A stretch of DNA of 64,000 nucleotides from Terasakiella magnetica (GTDB lineage: Bacteria > Pseudomonadota > Alphaproteobacteria > Rhodospirillales > Magnetospirillaceae), in the NCBI GenBank assembly GCA_902729415.1, contig CACVCF010000168.1, positions 1 through 64,000 on the forward strand, read 5' to 3'. Shown one piece after another: positions 7,872 through 20,054 of this stretch. The translations under genes were made by a program, and so were the position numbers. Within the stretch, counting starts at the first letter, position 1. Every line of letters starts with the position of its first letter. The notes beneath the pieces are model-generated. The model saw nothing but the letters and a program-made list of their open reading frames with translations, did no database searches and had not been told where the DNA came from.

Positions 7872-9224
7872 ATGGCCGATAGCCCTACCGCCCTTCTTGA
7901 CCTGCGCGGCGTCCGCAAGACCTTCCGCACCCCGGAACGTCACGAGCGCACCGTGCTGGAAGGTGTCGATTTCCGTCTGGAGGAGGGCGAGATCGTCGCC
8001 CTTCTTGGCAAATCGGGTTCGGGCAAATCCACGCTTTTACGCATCATGGCCGGGCTGATTCCCGCCAATGGCGGCGAGGTCAAGTACCGCGGCCGCTCCA
8101 TGACCGGACCGGCGCGCGGGATTTCCATGGTGTTCCAGTCCTTCGCCCTGTTTCCCTGGCTGACGGTGCAGGAGAACGTCGAGCTGGGTCTGGAAGCGGC
8201 GGGCGTCGGCCGGACCGAACGCGAGGAGCGCGCCAACGAGGCCATCGACCTCATCGGCCTGGGCGGTTTCGAAAGCGCCTACCCGAAGGAATTGTCGGGC
8301 GGCATGCGCCAGCGCGTCGGCTTCGCCCGCGCCCTGGTGATGCGCCCTGACGTGCTGCTGCTGGACGAGCCGTTTTCGGCGCTCGACGTGCTGACCTCGG
8401 AAACCCTGCGCGAGGATCTGCTGGAGTTGTGGGACGAGAGCAAGATCCCCACCAAGGGCATCTTGCTGGTGTCGCACAATATCGAGGAGGCGGTCTCCAT
8501 GGCCGACCGGGTGCTGGTGTTCTCCAGCGATCCGGGCCGGGTCCGGGCCGAGATCCGGGTGGGTCTGCCGCGGCCGCGTGATACCGAATCCGCCGCCTTC
8601 CGCCAGATCGTGGACGAGGTCTATACCCTGATGACCGCCCATGTGCGCGGCGGTGCCGGTGGCGCCCAGGAGCAATTGACCCTGGGCTACCGCCTGCCCG
8701 ACACCACGCCGGGCAAGCTGACCGGCCTCTTGGAAACCATCGCCGAACCGCCGTTCAAGGGCCGCGCCGATCTGCCGCAACTGGCGGAAGAGACCGAGCT
8801 GGAAGACGATGCCCTGTTCCACCTGTTCGAAGGTCTGCGGGTTCTGGGGTTGGCGCGCATCGCCGCCGGTGACATTTTCCTCACCCCGCTGGGCCAGTCC
8901 TTCGTCGAGGCCGACGACGCCCACCGCAAGGACATGTTCGCCGAAATCTTGGTCAAGAACATCCCGCTGGCCGCCCATATCCGCCGGGTGCTGGACGAAC
9001 GCAAGGATCACCGCGCCCCGGAAGACCGCTTCCTCCAGGAGCTTCAGGATTACCTCACAGACGACGAGGCCGAACGGGTGCTGGAAACCGCCATCACCTG
9101 GGGCCGTTATGCCGAGATCTTCGATTACGACTACAATGCGGGCGTGCTGATGCTGCCCGAAGAGGAAATCGAAGAGCTGGAAGCCGAGAAAGAGGAAGAA
9201 GCCAAGGATAAGGCCGAGGGGTAA
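7872..9224 (+). CDS. ABC transporter ATPase with C-terminal AAA-associated domain
   Basis: A 450-residue cytoplasmic ATPase partner of the preceding permease. Residues about 1-250 are a normal ABC domain: Walker A GKSGSGKST, signature LSGGMRQRVGFARAL, Walker B VLLLDEPFSALD and switch histidine LLVSHNIEEAV. Residues about 265-430 match the AAA-associated C-terminal domain found on some nitrate/sulfonate ATPases (LPQLAEETELEDDALFHLFE; LVKNIPLAAHIRR). The tail is strongly acidic. The stop codon lies within a terminator hairpin. Confidence 0.88.
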   Translation: MADSPTALLDLRGVRKTFRTPERHERTVLEGVDFRLEEGEIVALLGKSGSGKSTLLRIMAGLIPANGGEVKYRGRSMTGPARGISMVFQSFALFPWLTVQENVELGLEAAGVGRTEREERANEAIDLIGLGGFESAYPKELSGGMRQRVGFARALVMRPDVLLLDEPFSALDVLTSETLREDLLELWDESKIPTKGILLVSHNIEEAVSMADRVLVFSSDPGRVRAEIRVGLPRPRDTESAAFRQIVDEVYTLMTAHVRGGAGGAQEQLTLGYRLPDTTPGKLTGLLETIAEPPFKGRADLPQLAEETELEDDALFHLFEGLRVLGLARIAAGDIFLTPLGQSFVEADDAHRKDMFAEILVKNIPLAAHIRRVLDERKDHRAPEDRFLQELQDYLTDDEAERVLETAITWGRYAEIFDYDYNAGVLMLPEEEIEELEAEKEEEAKDKAEG

Positions 9225-9236
9225 ACCTCGGCCTTA
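9209..9236. terminator. Bidirectional terminator between ABC ATPase gene and mrp
   Basis: An 11-base perfect stem (TAAGGCCGAGG at 9209-9219 and CCTCGGCCTTA at 9226-9236) with a six-base loop. It overlaps the ABC gene's stop codon and lies ten bases from the stop of the convergent mrp gene, so it can serve both. There is no long T run, which is common in GC-rich genomes. Confidence 0.6.
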
Positions 9237-9245
9237 TACCCAGTC

Positions 9246-10367
9246 TTATTCCATGACGATGCGCGGACCCTTGCGGCCATGGCCCTGGATGGCCTGGACC
9301 TTGTCCCAGATCTTGGCTGCGATCTCCATATAGACCTTGGCATGGGGGCCGTTGGGCTTGGAGACCACGATGGGCTCGCCCGCATCCGAGGTCTGGCGAA
9401 TGGCGATGTCCAGCGGCACTTCGCCCAGGAACTCGGTGGACAGGCGCGCGGCCTCGGCCTTGGCGCCGCCATGACCGAAGATGTGGGCCTCATCGCCGCA
9501 TTTGGGGCAGATGTAATAGCTCATGTTCTCGATGATGCCCAAGACCGGCACATCGACCTTGCGGAACATGTTCAACCCCTTGGTGGCGTCCAGCAGCGCG
9601 ATATCTTGCGGCGTCGATACAATCACCGCGCCGGTCAGCGGCAGGCGCTGGGTGATGGTCAGCTGGGTGTCGCCGGTGCCCGGCGGCATATCGATCACCA
9701 TCACGTCCAGTTCGCCCCAATGGACGTCGCGCAGCAATTGCTCGATGGCGCCCATCACCATGGGGCCACGCCAGACGATGGGCGAATCCTCGGGCACCAG
9801 AAAGCCCATGGACATGCACTTGATGCCATAATTTTCCATGGGCAACATGGTCTGGCCGTCGGGGCTGACCGGGTCGCCGGTAATGCCCAGCATGCGCGGC
9901 ATGGAAGGGCCGAAGATATCGGCGTCGAACAGGCCGACCGAAAGGCCGGAGCGCGACAACGCCAAAGCCAGATTGACAGCCGTGGTGGACTTGCCGACAC
10001 CGCCCTTGCCCGAAGCCACAGCGATGATGGCCTTGACGTGGGGCAGCAGCGGGGCATCAGCCCCCTTGGCATGACCGTGACCATGCCCGTGGCCACCCTT
10101 GGGGCCGCCCTGGGTATCACGCTCGGCGGTCAGCACCGCCGACACCGATACCACGCCGGAAAGGTCATGGACTGCCTTTTCCGCCTGCTTGCGCAAGGGT
10201 TCCAGATGGGGGCCGCGAGCGGCCTCGACCTCAATGGCGAAAGCCACATGGCCATTCTTGACCACAAGGCCGGAAATCATGCCGAGGCTGACAATGTCGG
10301 CCTTCTTATCGGGGTCGTGGACTCGGCTCAGCGCCTCGATGATCTGCTGCTCGGTAACCTCGGCCAT
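9246..10367 (-). CDS. mrp: Mrp/ApbC-type iron-sulfur carrier P-loop ATPase
   Basis: A 373-residue cytoplasmic protein that carries and delivers Fe-S clusters. Residues 1-90 are a MIP18/DUF59 domain (IIEALSRVHDPDKKADIVSLGM). A His/Gly-rich linker (GHGHGHGHAKG) follows, then the deviant Walker A ASGKGGVGKSTTAVNLALAL. The C-terminal part has the cluster-binding CPKCG motif after NMSYYI. The start at 10367 is favoured because GAGG lies eight bases upstream; an ATG six bases earlier would abut that site. It is divergent from hflK. Confidence 0.92.
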   Translation of the reverse strand: MAEVTEQQIIEALSRVHDPDKKADIVSLGMISGLVVKNGHVAFAIEVEAARGPHLEPLRKQAEKAVHDLSGVVSVSAVLTAERDTQGGPKGGHGHGHGHAKGADAPLLPHVKAIIAVASGKGGVGKSTTAVNLALALSRSGLSVGLFDADIFGPSMPRMLGITGDPVSPDGQTMLPMENYGIKCMSMGFLVPEDSPIVWRGPMVMGAIEQLLRDVHWGELDVMVIDMPPGTGDTQLTITQRLPLTGAVIVSTPQDIALLDATKGLNMFRKVDVPVLGIIENMSYYICPKCGDEAHIFGHGGAKAEAARLSTEFLGEVPLDIAIRQTSDAGEPIVVSKPNGPHAKVYMEIAAKIWDKVQAIQGHGRKGPRIVME

Positions 10368-10584
10368 GGACATCCTCTTTGGTGGAAAAGACCTACAAAA
10401 ACAGTGGGTTTTGCGATTGCAAGCCCGCTCAAGGGACTTCTGATATAAGGTGGCGGCATCGGTTTGCAAAGGCGTTTCCCACGGGAAAATGAGGGGGGTG
10501 CGTTGCGCGACGGGGAATCCTGCCCTATGTTCCGAGTGCGGAGATGACTTCGCACCATTGGAACAGGCGACAAGGGGACACTAC

Positions 10585-11727
10585 ATGCCTTGGAATCCTC
10601 GCGGCGGCGGCGGCGGCGGCCCTTGGGGCGGCGGCGGCGGCAGTGGTGGCGGCCCGTGGGGCCGGCCCGGCAGCGGCAATGGTAGCGGCGGCGGCGGAAC
10701 CCCCGGCCCTGACCTCGAAGATATTATCCGCCGTGGCCAGGAACAGCTGCGCCGCGCCCTTCCCGGCGGCGGCTTCGGCAGCGGCCAGGGCTTGGCGGTG
10801 CTGGCGATGGTGGCCGTGGTGTTGTGGGGCGCCACCGGCATCTACAAGGTCAGCCCCGACGAGCAGGGCGTGGTCATGCGCTTTGGCAAGTGGGTCGATA
10901 CCACCGAGCCGGGCCTGCATTACCGCCTGCCCTATCCCATCGAGACGGTGCTGCTGCCCAAGGTGACCAAGGTCAACCAGTTGCAGTTGGGCTATCGCTC
11001 CACCGGCGAAAGCCGGGGCGAGCGCGGCTCGACCTCGCGCAATGTGCCCGAGGAAAGCCGCATGCTGACCGGCGACGAGAACATCGTCGAGGCCGATGCC
11101 GCCGTATTCTGGCGCATCAAGGACGCGGGCAAGTACCTGTTCAACGTCCGCGACCCGGAAATCACCGTCAAGGTGGCCGCCGAAAGCTCGCTGCGCGAAG
11201 TGGTGGGCCGCAATCCCATCCAGGCCGCCCTGTCGGACAAGCGCGACCAGATCGCCATCCAGGCCCAGGAAGAACTGCAAAAGCTGCTCGATAATTACGG
11301 CTCCGGCATCCAGATCCAGCAGGTCCAGTTGCAGAAGGTCGATCCGCCCGGCGCGGTCATCGACGCCTTCAACGACGTCCAGCGCGCCCGCGCCGACCAG
11401 GAGCGCGCCCGCAACGAGGCCGAGGCCTATCGCAACGACATCATCCCCCGCGCCCGCGGCGAGGTCGAACGCATCGTTCAGGAGGCCCAGGCCTACCGCG
11501 AGCAGGTGGTCGATCTGGCCCAGGGCGACGCCAAACGCTTCCTGGCCCTCTACGGCGCCTACAAGCAGGCCGAGGACGTGACCGCCCGCCGCCTCTATAT
11601 CGAGACCATGGAAGAGATCCTGAAGGGCGCCAACAAGGTGATCATCGACCCCGCCGCCAAGGGAGCCCAAGGCGTGGTCCCCTATCTGCCGCTGCCTGAA
11701 CTCAAGAAGCAGGGAGGCGCCAAATGA
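10585..11727 (+). CDS. hflK: HflK, membrane modulator of FtsH protease
   Basis: A 380-residue SPFH/prohibitin family protein. The N-terminal 40 residues are extremely glycine-rich with Trp (PWNPRGGGGGG), typical of HflK. One membrane anchor follows (LAVLAMVAVVLWGATGIY), then the SPFH domain (VSPDEQGVVMRFGKW) and a charged coiled coil exposed to the periplasm. HflK and HflC form a large complex that encloses FtsH and tunes membrane-protein degradation. The stop overlaps the hflC start by ATGA. Confidence 0.95.
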   Translation: MPWNPRGGGGGGPWGGGGGSGGGPWGRPGSGNGSGGGGTPGPDLEDIIRRGQEQLRRALPGGGFGSGQGLAVLAMVAVVLWGATGIYKVSPDEQGVVMRFGKWVDTTEPGLHYRLPYPIETVLLPKVTKVNQLQLGYRSTGESRGERGSTSRNVPEESRMLTGDENIVEADAAVFWRIKDAGKYLFNVRDPEITVKVAAESSLREVVGRNPIQAALSDKRDQIAIQAQEELQKLLDNYGSGIQIQQVQLQKVDPPGAVIDAFNDVQRARADQERARNEAEAYRNDIIPRARGEVERIVQEAQAYREQVVDLAQGDAKRFLALYGAYKQAEDVTARRLYIETMEEILKGANKVIIDPAAKGAQGVVPYLPLPELKKQGGAK

Positions 11728-12599
11728 GCCGGTCTCTGATCGCCTCGGCCGTCCTGGCCGTCCTTCTGCTGGTGGCTGCCAGTTCGTCGCTGTTCATCGT
11801 CAATCAGGCGGAACAGGCGCTGGTGCTGCGCTTTGGCGCCCATCGCGCCACCATCCGCGAGCCGGGCCTGCACGCCAAGATCCCGTTCATCGAGGACGTG
11901 GTCCGCTATGACATCCGCCTGCTGGCGCTGGACCCGCCCGACGAGCAGATCATCCTGGGCGACCAGAAGCGTATCGTGGTCGATACCTTCACCCGCTTCC
12001 GCATCTCCGACCCGCTGAAATTCTATCAGGCGGTCCGCACCGAGCATCAGGCCCGCGCCCAGTTGTCCCAGATCGTGTCCTCGGCCATGCGCCGGGTGAT
12101 GGGTCAGGTCATGCTGCCCTCGATCTTGTCGGAAGAGCGCGCCCATATCATGGAGCAGATCCAGCAGGAAGTGGCGGAACGCGCCGCCCGCGAGATGGGC
12201 ATCCAGGTGGTGGACGTGCGGCTGCGCCGCGCCGACCTGCCCGAGGAGACCAGCCAGTCCATCTATGACCGCATGAAGTCCGAGCGCGAACGCCAAGCCA
12301 AGGAAGCCCGCGCCCAAGGCTATGAATGGGGTCAGCAGATCCGTGCCCGCGCCGACCGCGAACGCACGGTCATCCTGGCCGAAGCCCAGCGTCAGGCCCA
12401 GATCGAACGCGGCCAGGGCGATGCCGAGGCCGCCCGCATCTTCGCCGAGGCCTTTGGCAAGGATCCGCAGTTCTTCACCTTCTACCGCTCGCTTCAGGCC
12501 TATCGTCACGCTTTGGGTGATGGCAACACCACCTTGGTGCTGTCGCCCGAAAATGATTTCCTGAAGGCGTTCGGCAGCGGGCCGGGAAGCCGCCGCTAG
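11724..12599 (+). CDS. hflC: HflC, membrane modulator of FtsH protease
   Basis: A 291-residue SPFH protein with a single N-terminal membrane segment (LIASAVLAVLLLVAAS), the domain start FIVNQAEQALVLRFG and the C-terminal motif YRSLQAYRHALG typical of HflC. It partners HflK in the FtsH-regulating complex. Translation is coupled to hflK by a four-base overlap, and the DUF2065 gene starts on the base after its stop. Confidence 0.95.
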   Translation: MSRSLIASAVLAVLLLVAASSSLFIVNQAEQALVLRFGAHRATIREPGLHAKIPFIEDVVRYDIRLLALDPPDEQIILGDQKRIVVDTFTRFRISDPLKFYQAVRTEHQARAQLSQIVSSAMRRVMGQVMLPSILSEERAHIMEQIQQEVAERAAREMGIQVVDVRLRRADLPEETSQSIYDRMKSERERQAKEARAQGYEWGQQIRARADRERTVILAEAQRQAQIERGQGDAEAARIFAEAFGKDPQFFTFYRSLQAYRHALGDGNTTLVLSPENDFLKAFGSGPGSRR

Positions 12600-12800
12600 G
12601 TGGCGGACTTCCTCACCGCCCTGGGCCTGGTGTTGGTGATCGAAGGCGTGGCTTGGGCCTTGTTTCCCGAGGTCATGCGGCGCCTGATGGCCCAGGTGCT
12701 GCTGACCCCGCCCTCTCTGCTGCGGGCGGTGGGCATCATGTGCGCGGCGCTGGGCGTCTTTGCCGTCTGGCTGGTCCGCTCTGCCATGATGACGCCATAG
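12600..12800 (+). CDS. DUF2065 (YjeT-like) small membrane protein
   Basis: A 66-residue protein with two predicted membrane helices (ALGLVLVIEGVAWALFP and AVGIMCAALGVFAVWLV), matching DUF2065. It begins with GTG immediately after the hflC stop. In E. coli the homologue yjeT also follows hflC. Function is unknown; the conserved position suggests a role beside HflKC or FtsH. Confidence 0.85.
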   Translation: MADFLTALGLVLVIEGVAWALFPEVMRRLMAQVLLTPPSLLRAVGIMCAALGVFAVWLVRSAMMTP

Positions 12801-12872
12801 TTGAGGGCAATGCTGTCCCCCCGCCCTCCCCTTTGGGACCGGGACTGGTTATCTAACAGGAGGTTGCGTCCG

Positions 12873-14444
12873 GTGTTTATTTCAAGACATCTCCATCGCG
12901 CCACTCTGGACGCCATGACGAAAGCCCCCGGCAAGAGGCCGCTTGGCCTGCTTGTCGCCGGTATGGCTCTGGTGGCGGTCCTGTTCCATCCCGTGGGGGC
13001 CCAGGCCCAGGCCGCCCCCCGTGACGTCGCCATCGGCAGCTTTGCCGATCTGGTGGACCGTCTGTTGCCCGCCGTGGTCAATATCTCGACCACACAGACA
13101 GTCAAAAGCAGCCAGAGCGGGCCTGAGATGCCCCAATTCCCGCCGGGCTCGCCGCTGGAGGAATTCTTCAAAGACTTCCTGGAGCGTCAGCAGGGCGGCG
13201 GCGGCAAAAATCCCGATGCGCCGTCGCGCCGCGCCAATTCCCTGGGCTCGGGCTTCATTGTCGATCCGGCAGGCTATATCGTGACCAATAATCACGTCAT
13301 CGCTGATGCCGACGAAATCAGCATCAAGCTGCACGACGACAGCGTGTTCAACGCCACCGTGGTGGGCCGCGACCCCAAGGTTGATCTGGCGGTGCTCAAG
13401 ATCGATCCCGGCAAGAAGGTTCTGACCGCCGTTCCCTTCGGCAATTCCGACGAAGCCCGCGTGGGCGACTGGATTCTTGCCATCGGCAATCCCTTCGGTT
13501 TCGGCGGCACCGTCACCACCGGCATCGTCTCGGCGCGGGCCCGCGACATCAACGCCGGTCCCTATGACGACTTCCTCCAGACCGATGCCCCCATCAATCG
13601 GGGCAATTCCGGCGGCCCCATGTTCAACATGAAGGGCGAAGTGATCGGCATCAACGCCGCCATCATCTCGCCCTCGGGCGGCTCGATCGGCATCGGCTTC
13701 GCCATTCCCTCGACCCTTGCCATGCCGGTGATCGAGGATCTGCGCAAGTTCGGCAAGGTCCGCCGCGGCTGGCTGGGCATCCGCATCCAGTCGCTGGACA
13801 ACGACATGGCCGAAAATATCGGCCTACCCGACCAGCACGGCGCCCTGGTGGCCAAGGTTGATCCCACCGGCCCCGGCCAGAAGGCGGGCCTGAAGGATGG
13901 CGACGTGGTGCTGAAGTTCGACGGCAAGGACATCACCGAGATGCGCCGCCTGCCCCGCTACGTCGCCAGCACCGCCATCGGCAAGAAGGTGGACATGGTG
14001 GTTTGGCGTGACGGCAAGCGTCAGACCGTCTCGGCCACCGTCGGCGAGATGCCGGAAGACCCGGCGGAAGCCCGGACCAAGGGCAAGGCCGAACCGGCCA
14101 AGCCCCAGCCGGGCAAGGATGGTCAGATGGTCCTCCCCGGCACCGGCCTGACCGTCTCCACCCTGACGCCCCAACTGCGCGAGCGCTTTGGCATCGAAGA
14201 CGAGAACAAGGGCGTGGTGGTCACCGATGCCAAGCCCGACAGCCCCGGCGCCGAAAAGGGCCTGCGCCCCGGTGATCTGATCATCGAGGCCGACCACAAG
14301 CCGGTGCGCTCGCCCCAGGATCTGGCCAAGCAGATCGAGGACGGCCGCAAGGCAGGACAGAAGTCGCTGCTGCTTCGAGTCGAGAACCCGCAGCAACTCC
14401 GCTACGTGGCCTTGCCGCTGGCGGAAGGCAAGCCCAGGAAGTAA
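12873..14444 (+). CDS. degP: DegP/HtrA-type periplasmic serine protease
   Basis: A 523-residue protease and chaperone for misfolded envelope proteins. The GTG start at 12873 is chosen because a perfect AGGAGG (12858-12863) lies nine bases upstream; an internal ATG at 12915 has no such site. A signal peptide ends near GAQAQA. The catalytic triad is visible as His141 (TNNHVI), Asp171 (VDLAVLK) and Ser246 (GNSGGP). Two PDZ domains follow (RGWLGIRIQSL; GVVVTDAKPDSPGAEKGL). It is in line with hflKC, as in many alphaproteobacteria. Confidence 0.94.
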   Translation: MFISRHLHRATLDAMTKAPGKRPLGLLVAGMALVAVLFHPVGAQAQAAPRDVAIGSFADLVDRLLPAVVNISTTQTVKSSQSGPEMPQFPPGSPLEEFFKDFLERQQGGGGKNPDAPSRRANSLGSGFIVDPAGYIVTNNHVIADADEISIKLHDDSVFNATVVGRDPKVDLAVLKIDPGKKVLTAVPFGNSDEARVGDWILAIGNPFGFGGTVTTGIVSARARDINAGPYDDFLQTDAPINRGNSGGPMFNMKGEVIGINAAIISPSGGSIGIGFAIPSTLAMPVIEDLRKFGKVRRGWLGIRIQSLDNDMAENIGLPDQHGALVAKVDPTGPGQKAGLKDGDVVLKFDGKDITEMRRLPRYVASTAIGKKVDMVVWRDGKRQTVSATVGEMPEDPAEARTKGKAEPAKPQPGKDGQMVLPGTGLTVSTLTPQLRERFGIEDENKGVVVTDAKPDSPGAEKGLRPGDLIIEADHKPVRSPQDLAKQIEDGRKAGQKSLLLRVENPQQLRYVALPLAEGKPRK

Positions 14445-14460
14445 GACCACGATGCGACGG

Positions 14461-14486
14461 CAGGGTGCGCCCAAGCGCGCACCCTG
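14461..14486 (+). terminator. Hairpin after degP
   Basis: A ten-base perfect stem (CAGGGTGCGC and GCGCACCCTG) with a six-base loop lies 16 bases past the degP stop, followed by TTAA. It is probably a terminator, although the T run is minimal. The nnrS start is only 15 bases downstream, so it could also act in that gene's leader. Confidence 0.5.
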
Positions 14487-14500
14487 TTAAGCTTATTCAA

Positions 14501-15628
14501 ATGACCTCCGAGAACCCCCCCGTTCCCCGCAGTGGCCGCTTTCCCAAGGCCCACCGCCCGTTCTTCCTGGCGGCGGCGCTTTATGCTGCCGTTTCGGTGC
14601 CGCTGTGGTGGGCGGAATGGGCGGGACTGCTGCCCGGGTGCCCCACCTGCGACCCGGTGGCCCGCCATGCCCACGAAATGCTGCTGGGCTTTGCCGGTGC
14701 GGTGCTGGGGGGCTATCTCTTCACCAAGGTCAGCAAACCGGCCCTGACTCTGGCGCTGTTGGCCTGGGCGGCGGCACGCATTGCCGCCTGGAGCGGTCTC
14801 GGCGGCCTTGCCGGTCTGGTTCTGGCCCTGGCCTACCCCGTGATCTTGTTCATCCTGGGCGGCTGGCCCTTCCTCAAGGCTGCCAAGCTGGGCCACAATA
14901 TGGTTTTCGCCCCCACCATCGCCGGATTCGCCGTGGCCGAGGCGCTGTATCAGGCCGGGCGTCTGGGTCTGGTGGAGGCGGGTGAACGCCGAGGCGCACT
15001 GACCGCCTTCGACATGGTGGCACTAATGATCCTGGTCATGGGCGGGCGCGTCATTCCGGCGGCCATGGCCGGACTGGTGCGCAAGGAAGAAAGCCGCGAG
15101 CTGTTCGACCGCAACCGTCCCTGGCTGGAATGGTGCGTCGTCGGCGCCATGGCCGTGGCCGCCCTTAACGACATGCTGGCGGGCCCGGCCCAATTCGCCC
15201 TGGCCGTGGCCGGGATCGCCGCCTTGATGCGCCAGGCCCGGTGGCGGCCCAAGCTGGCACTCTCCGATCCCTCCATCGGCCCCATCCAGGTCGGTCACCT
15301 GCTGCTGGCGGTGGGGCTGATCCTGGCCGCCGCCGCCGATCTGACAGGCATGGGACCGGGGACCGATGCGCTGCACCTTGCCACCATCGGCGGCATGGGA
15401 CTGGTGACCAGCACCATGATGCTGCGCATCAACCATATCCGCGAGCGCCTTCCCCCCGGCTGGCCGGTGGCGGCGGTGCCCATCGCCGGATTGCTGGTGA
15501 TCGCCGCCGATCTCAGGATCTCCGCCCCCCTGGCGCCCCAGGCCCTGATCCCGGCCTCCATGGCGCTGTGGTCGCTGGCCTTCCTGGGCGTCGCCTGGGT
15601 GCTGGTGCGGAGTTGGGCCAAGCCATGA
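14501..15628 (+). CDS. nnrS: NnrS family haem-copper membrane protein
   Basis: A 375-residue polytopic membrane protein. It shows the NnrS pattern: RPFFLAAALYAAVSVPLWW near the N-terminus, HAHEMLLGFAGAVLGGYLFT, KLGHNMVFAP and the terminal HLATIGGMGLVTSTMMLR, with several conserved His. NnrS proteins are linked to nitric oxide stress and denitrification. No denitrification genes lie in this window. The stop overlaps the miaA start by ATGA. Confidence 0.88.
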   Translation: MTSENPPVPRSGRFPKAHRPFFLAAALYAAVSVPLWWAEWAGLLPGCPTCDPVARHAHEMLLGFAGAVLGGYLFTKVSKPALTLALLAWAAARIAAWSGLGGLAGLVLALAYPVILFILGGWPFLKAAKLGHNMVFAPTIAGFAVAEALYQAGRLGLVEAGERRGALTAFDMVALMILVMGGRVIPAAMAGLVRKEESRELFDRNRPWLEWCVVGAMAVAALNDMLAGPAQFALAVAGIAALMRQARWRPKLALSDPSIGPIQVGHLLLAVGLILAAAADLTGMGPGTDALHLATIGGMGLVTSTMMLRINHIRERLPPGWPVAAVPIAGLLVIAADLRISAPLAPQALIPASMALWSLAFLGVAWVLVRSWAKP

Positions 15629-16569
15629 CCGTGACCCGCCCCGCCATCCTCATCGCCGGCCCCACCGCCTCGGGCAAGTCCGGTCTGGCCCTGGCCATCG
15701 CCCGCGATTATGGCGGCGAGGTCATCAACGCCGATTCCATGCAGGTCTATGACGGCCTCTCCATCTTGACCGCCCGGCCCTGCGCTGCCGATCTGGCCCA
15801 GGTTCCCCATCGCCTGTACGGGGTTCTGCCGCCGTCCGAGACCTGTTCGGCGGCACGCTGGCGCGACCTGGCCGCCGCCGAGATGGAGGAATGCTGGGCA
15901 GCGGGACGCCTGCCCGTGGTGGTCGGCGGCACCGGCCTTTACCTCCGCACCCTCAAGGACGGCATCTCGCCGGTGCCCGATATCCCCGAGCCGATCCGCG
16001 ATGCCGCCCGCGCCCGCTTCGACGCCCTGGGCAATGCCGCCTTCCACGCCGAGCTGGCGGCCCGCGACTCCGCCATGGCCACCCGCCTGCTTCCCAGCGA
16101 TTCCCAGCGCATGATCCGCGCCTGGGAAGTGATCGAGGCCACCGGCACCTCCCTGGCCCAATGGCAGGCCGAGCCGCCCCAGGGCGCGATCGCGGCGCGG
16201 TGGTTCACCCTTGCCATCCTCCCCCACCGCCAGCCCCTTTACGCCGCCTGCGACGGCCGTTTCCGCGCCATGATGGCCTTGGGTGCCCTGGAGGAGGTCC
16301 GCGCCTTCACCGCCCGCGGTCTCGACCCCGCTTTGCCGGTGATGAAAGCCCTGGGCCTGCGGGAGTTGCAGGCACTGCTGCGGGGCGAGATGGAGGAGGA
16401 GGAAGCCGTTGCGGCGGCACAACAAGCGACCCGCAACTATGCCAAACGCCAGATGACATGGTTCCGCCACCAGTTAGATGCGTCCCTGACCATCTCCGAG
16501 CAACTTTCGGAAAGTTTATTAGCCACAATCTTTCTGAAAATTCGCCACTTCCTATTGACCCTCGCCTGA
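15625..16569 (+). CDS. miaA: tRNA dimethylallyltransferase
   Basis: A 314-residue enzyme that adds a dimethylallyl group to A37 of tRNAs reading UNN codons. Signatures are the P-loop AGPTASGKSGLALA, VINADSMQVYDGLSILTARP, the VVVGGTGLYLRTL block and the C-terminal KRQMTWFRHQ. The start at 15625 overlaps the nnrS stop. Length is normal for the family. Confidence 0.95.
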   Translation: MTVTRPAILIAGPTASGKSGLALAIARDYGGEVINADSMQVYDGLSILTARPCAADLAQVPHRLYGVLPPSETCSAARWRDLAAAEMEECWAAGRLPVVVGGTGLYLRTLKDGISPVPDIPEPIRDAARARFDALGNAAFHAELAARDSAMATRLLPSDSQRMIRAWEVIEATGTSLAQWQAEPPQGAIAARWFTLAILPHRQPLYAACDGRFRAMMALGALEEVRAFTARGLDPALPVMKALGLRELQALLRGEMEEEEAVAAAQQATRNYAKRQMTWFRHQLDASLTISEQLSESLLATIFLKIRHFLLTLA

Positions 16570-16589
16570 CATGACGATAGGTTGTCCCG

Positions 16590-16613
16590 CTCGCGCCGCA
16601 GTGCGGCAGCGAG
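16590..16613 (+). promoter_or_regulatory. Hairpin between miaA and ilvB
   Basis: An imperfect stem-loop (CTCGC/GCGAG outer and CCGC/GCGG inner stems, three-base loop) lies 21 bases after miaA and 35 bases before ilvB. It may end the miaA transcript or form part of an ilvB leader. No leader peptide rich in branched-chain codons was seen. Confidence 0.3.
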
Positions 16614-16647
16614 AGGTTCGACCATGAAATTGGAATAAGGTGCTGAG

Positions 16648-18414
<1,767 letters not shown>

Positions 18415-18427
18415 GGGGGATTTTGCC

Positions 18428-18943
18428 GTGAACAAGCCTGTCGAAGAAATCAACCGCCACACCATCGCCGTCCTGGTCGATAACGAATCCGGCGTTCTGG
18501 CCCGCGTCGTCGGCCTGTTCTCGGGCCGTGGCTACAACATTGAAAGCCTGACCGTGGCCGAGGTGGACCCGCGCGAAAACCTGTCGCGCATCACCATCGT
18601 CACTTCGGGCACCGCCATGATCATCGAGCAGATCAAGAACCAGCTCCGCCGTCTGGTGCCGGTGCACAAGGTCCACGATCTCACCATCGAAGGCCCGCAC
18701 GTTTCGCGCGAACTGGCGCTGATCAAGGTTAACGCCACCGGTGAAAAGCGGGTTGAATCGTTGCGCATTGCCGATATCTTCCGGGCACGCGCCATTGATT
18801 CCACCAACGAATCCTTTGTGTTCGAAGTGGTGGGCGCCACCGAGAAGGTCGACGCCTTCGTCAAACTGATGGAGCCTCTGGGCCTGACCGATGTTTCGCG
18901 CACCGGCGTCGTCGCCATTGCGCGCGGTCCCAATCCGATCTAA
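18428..18943 (+). CDS. ilvN: Acetolactate synthase small (regulatory) subunit
   Basis: A 171-residue subunit with an N-terminal ACT domain (HTIAVLVDNESGVLARVVGL; RGYNIESLTVAEVD) that binds valine for feedback control, and the C-terminal ALS_ss_C domain. The frame opens earlier inside ilvB, but GTG at 18428 with AGGGGGA just upstream matches the family's start. The name ilvN or ilvH is a matter of convention. Confidence 0.94.
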   Translation: MNKPVEEINRHTIAVLVDNESGVLARVVGLFSGRGYNIESLTVAEVDPRENLSRITIVTSGTAMIIEQIKNQLRRLVPVHKVHDLTIEGPHVSRELALIKVNATGEKRVESLRIADIFRARAIDSTNESFVFEVVGATEKVDAFVKLMEPLGLTDVSRTGVVAIARGPNPI

Positions 18944-20029
<1,086 letters not shown>

Positions 20030-20054
20030 GCCTTGGCGCCATAACGATCGGAAA

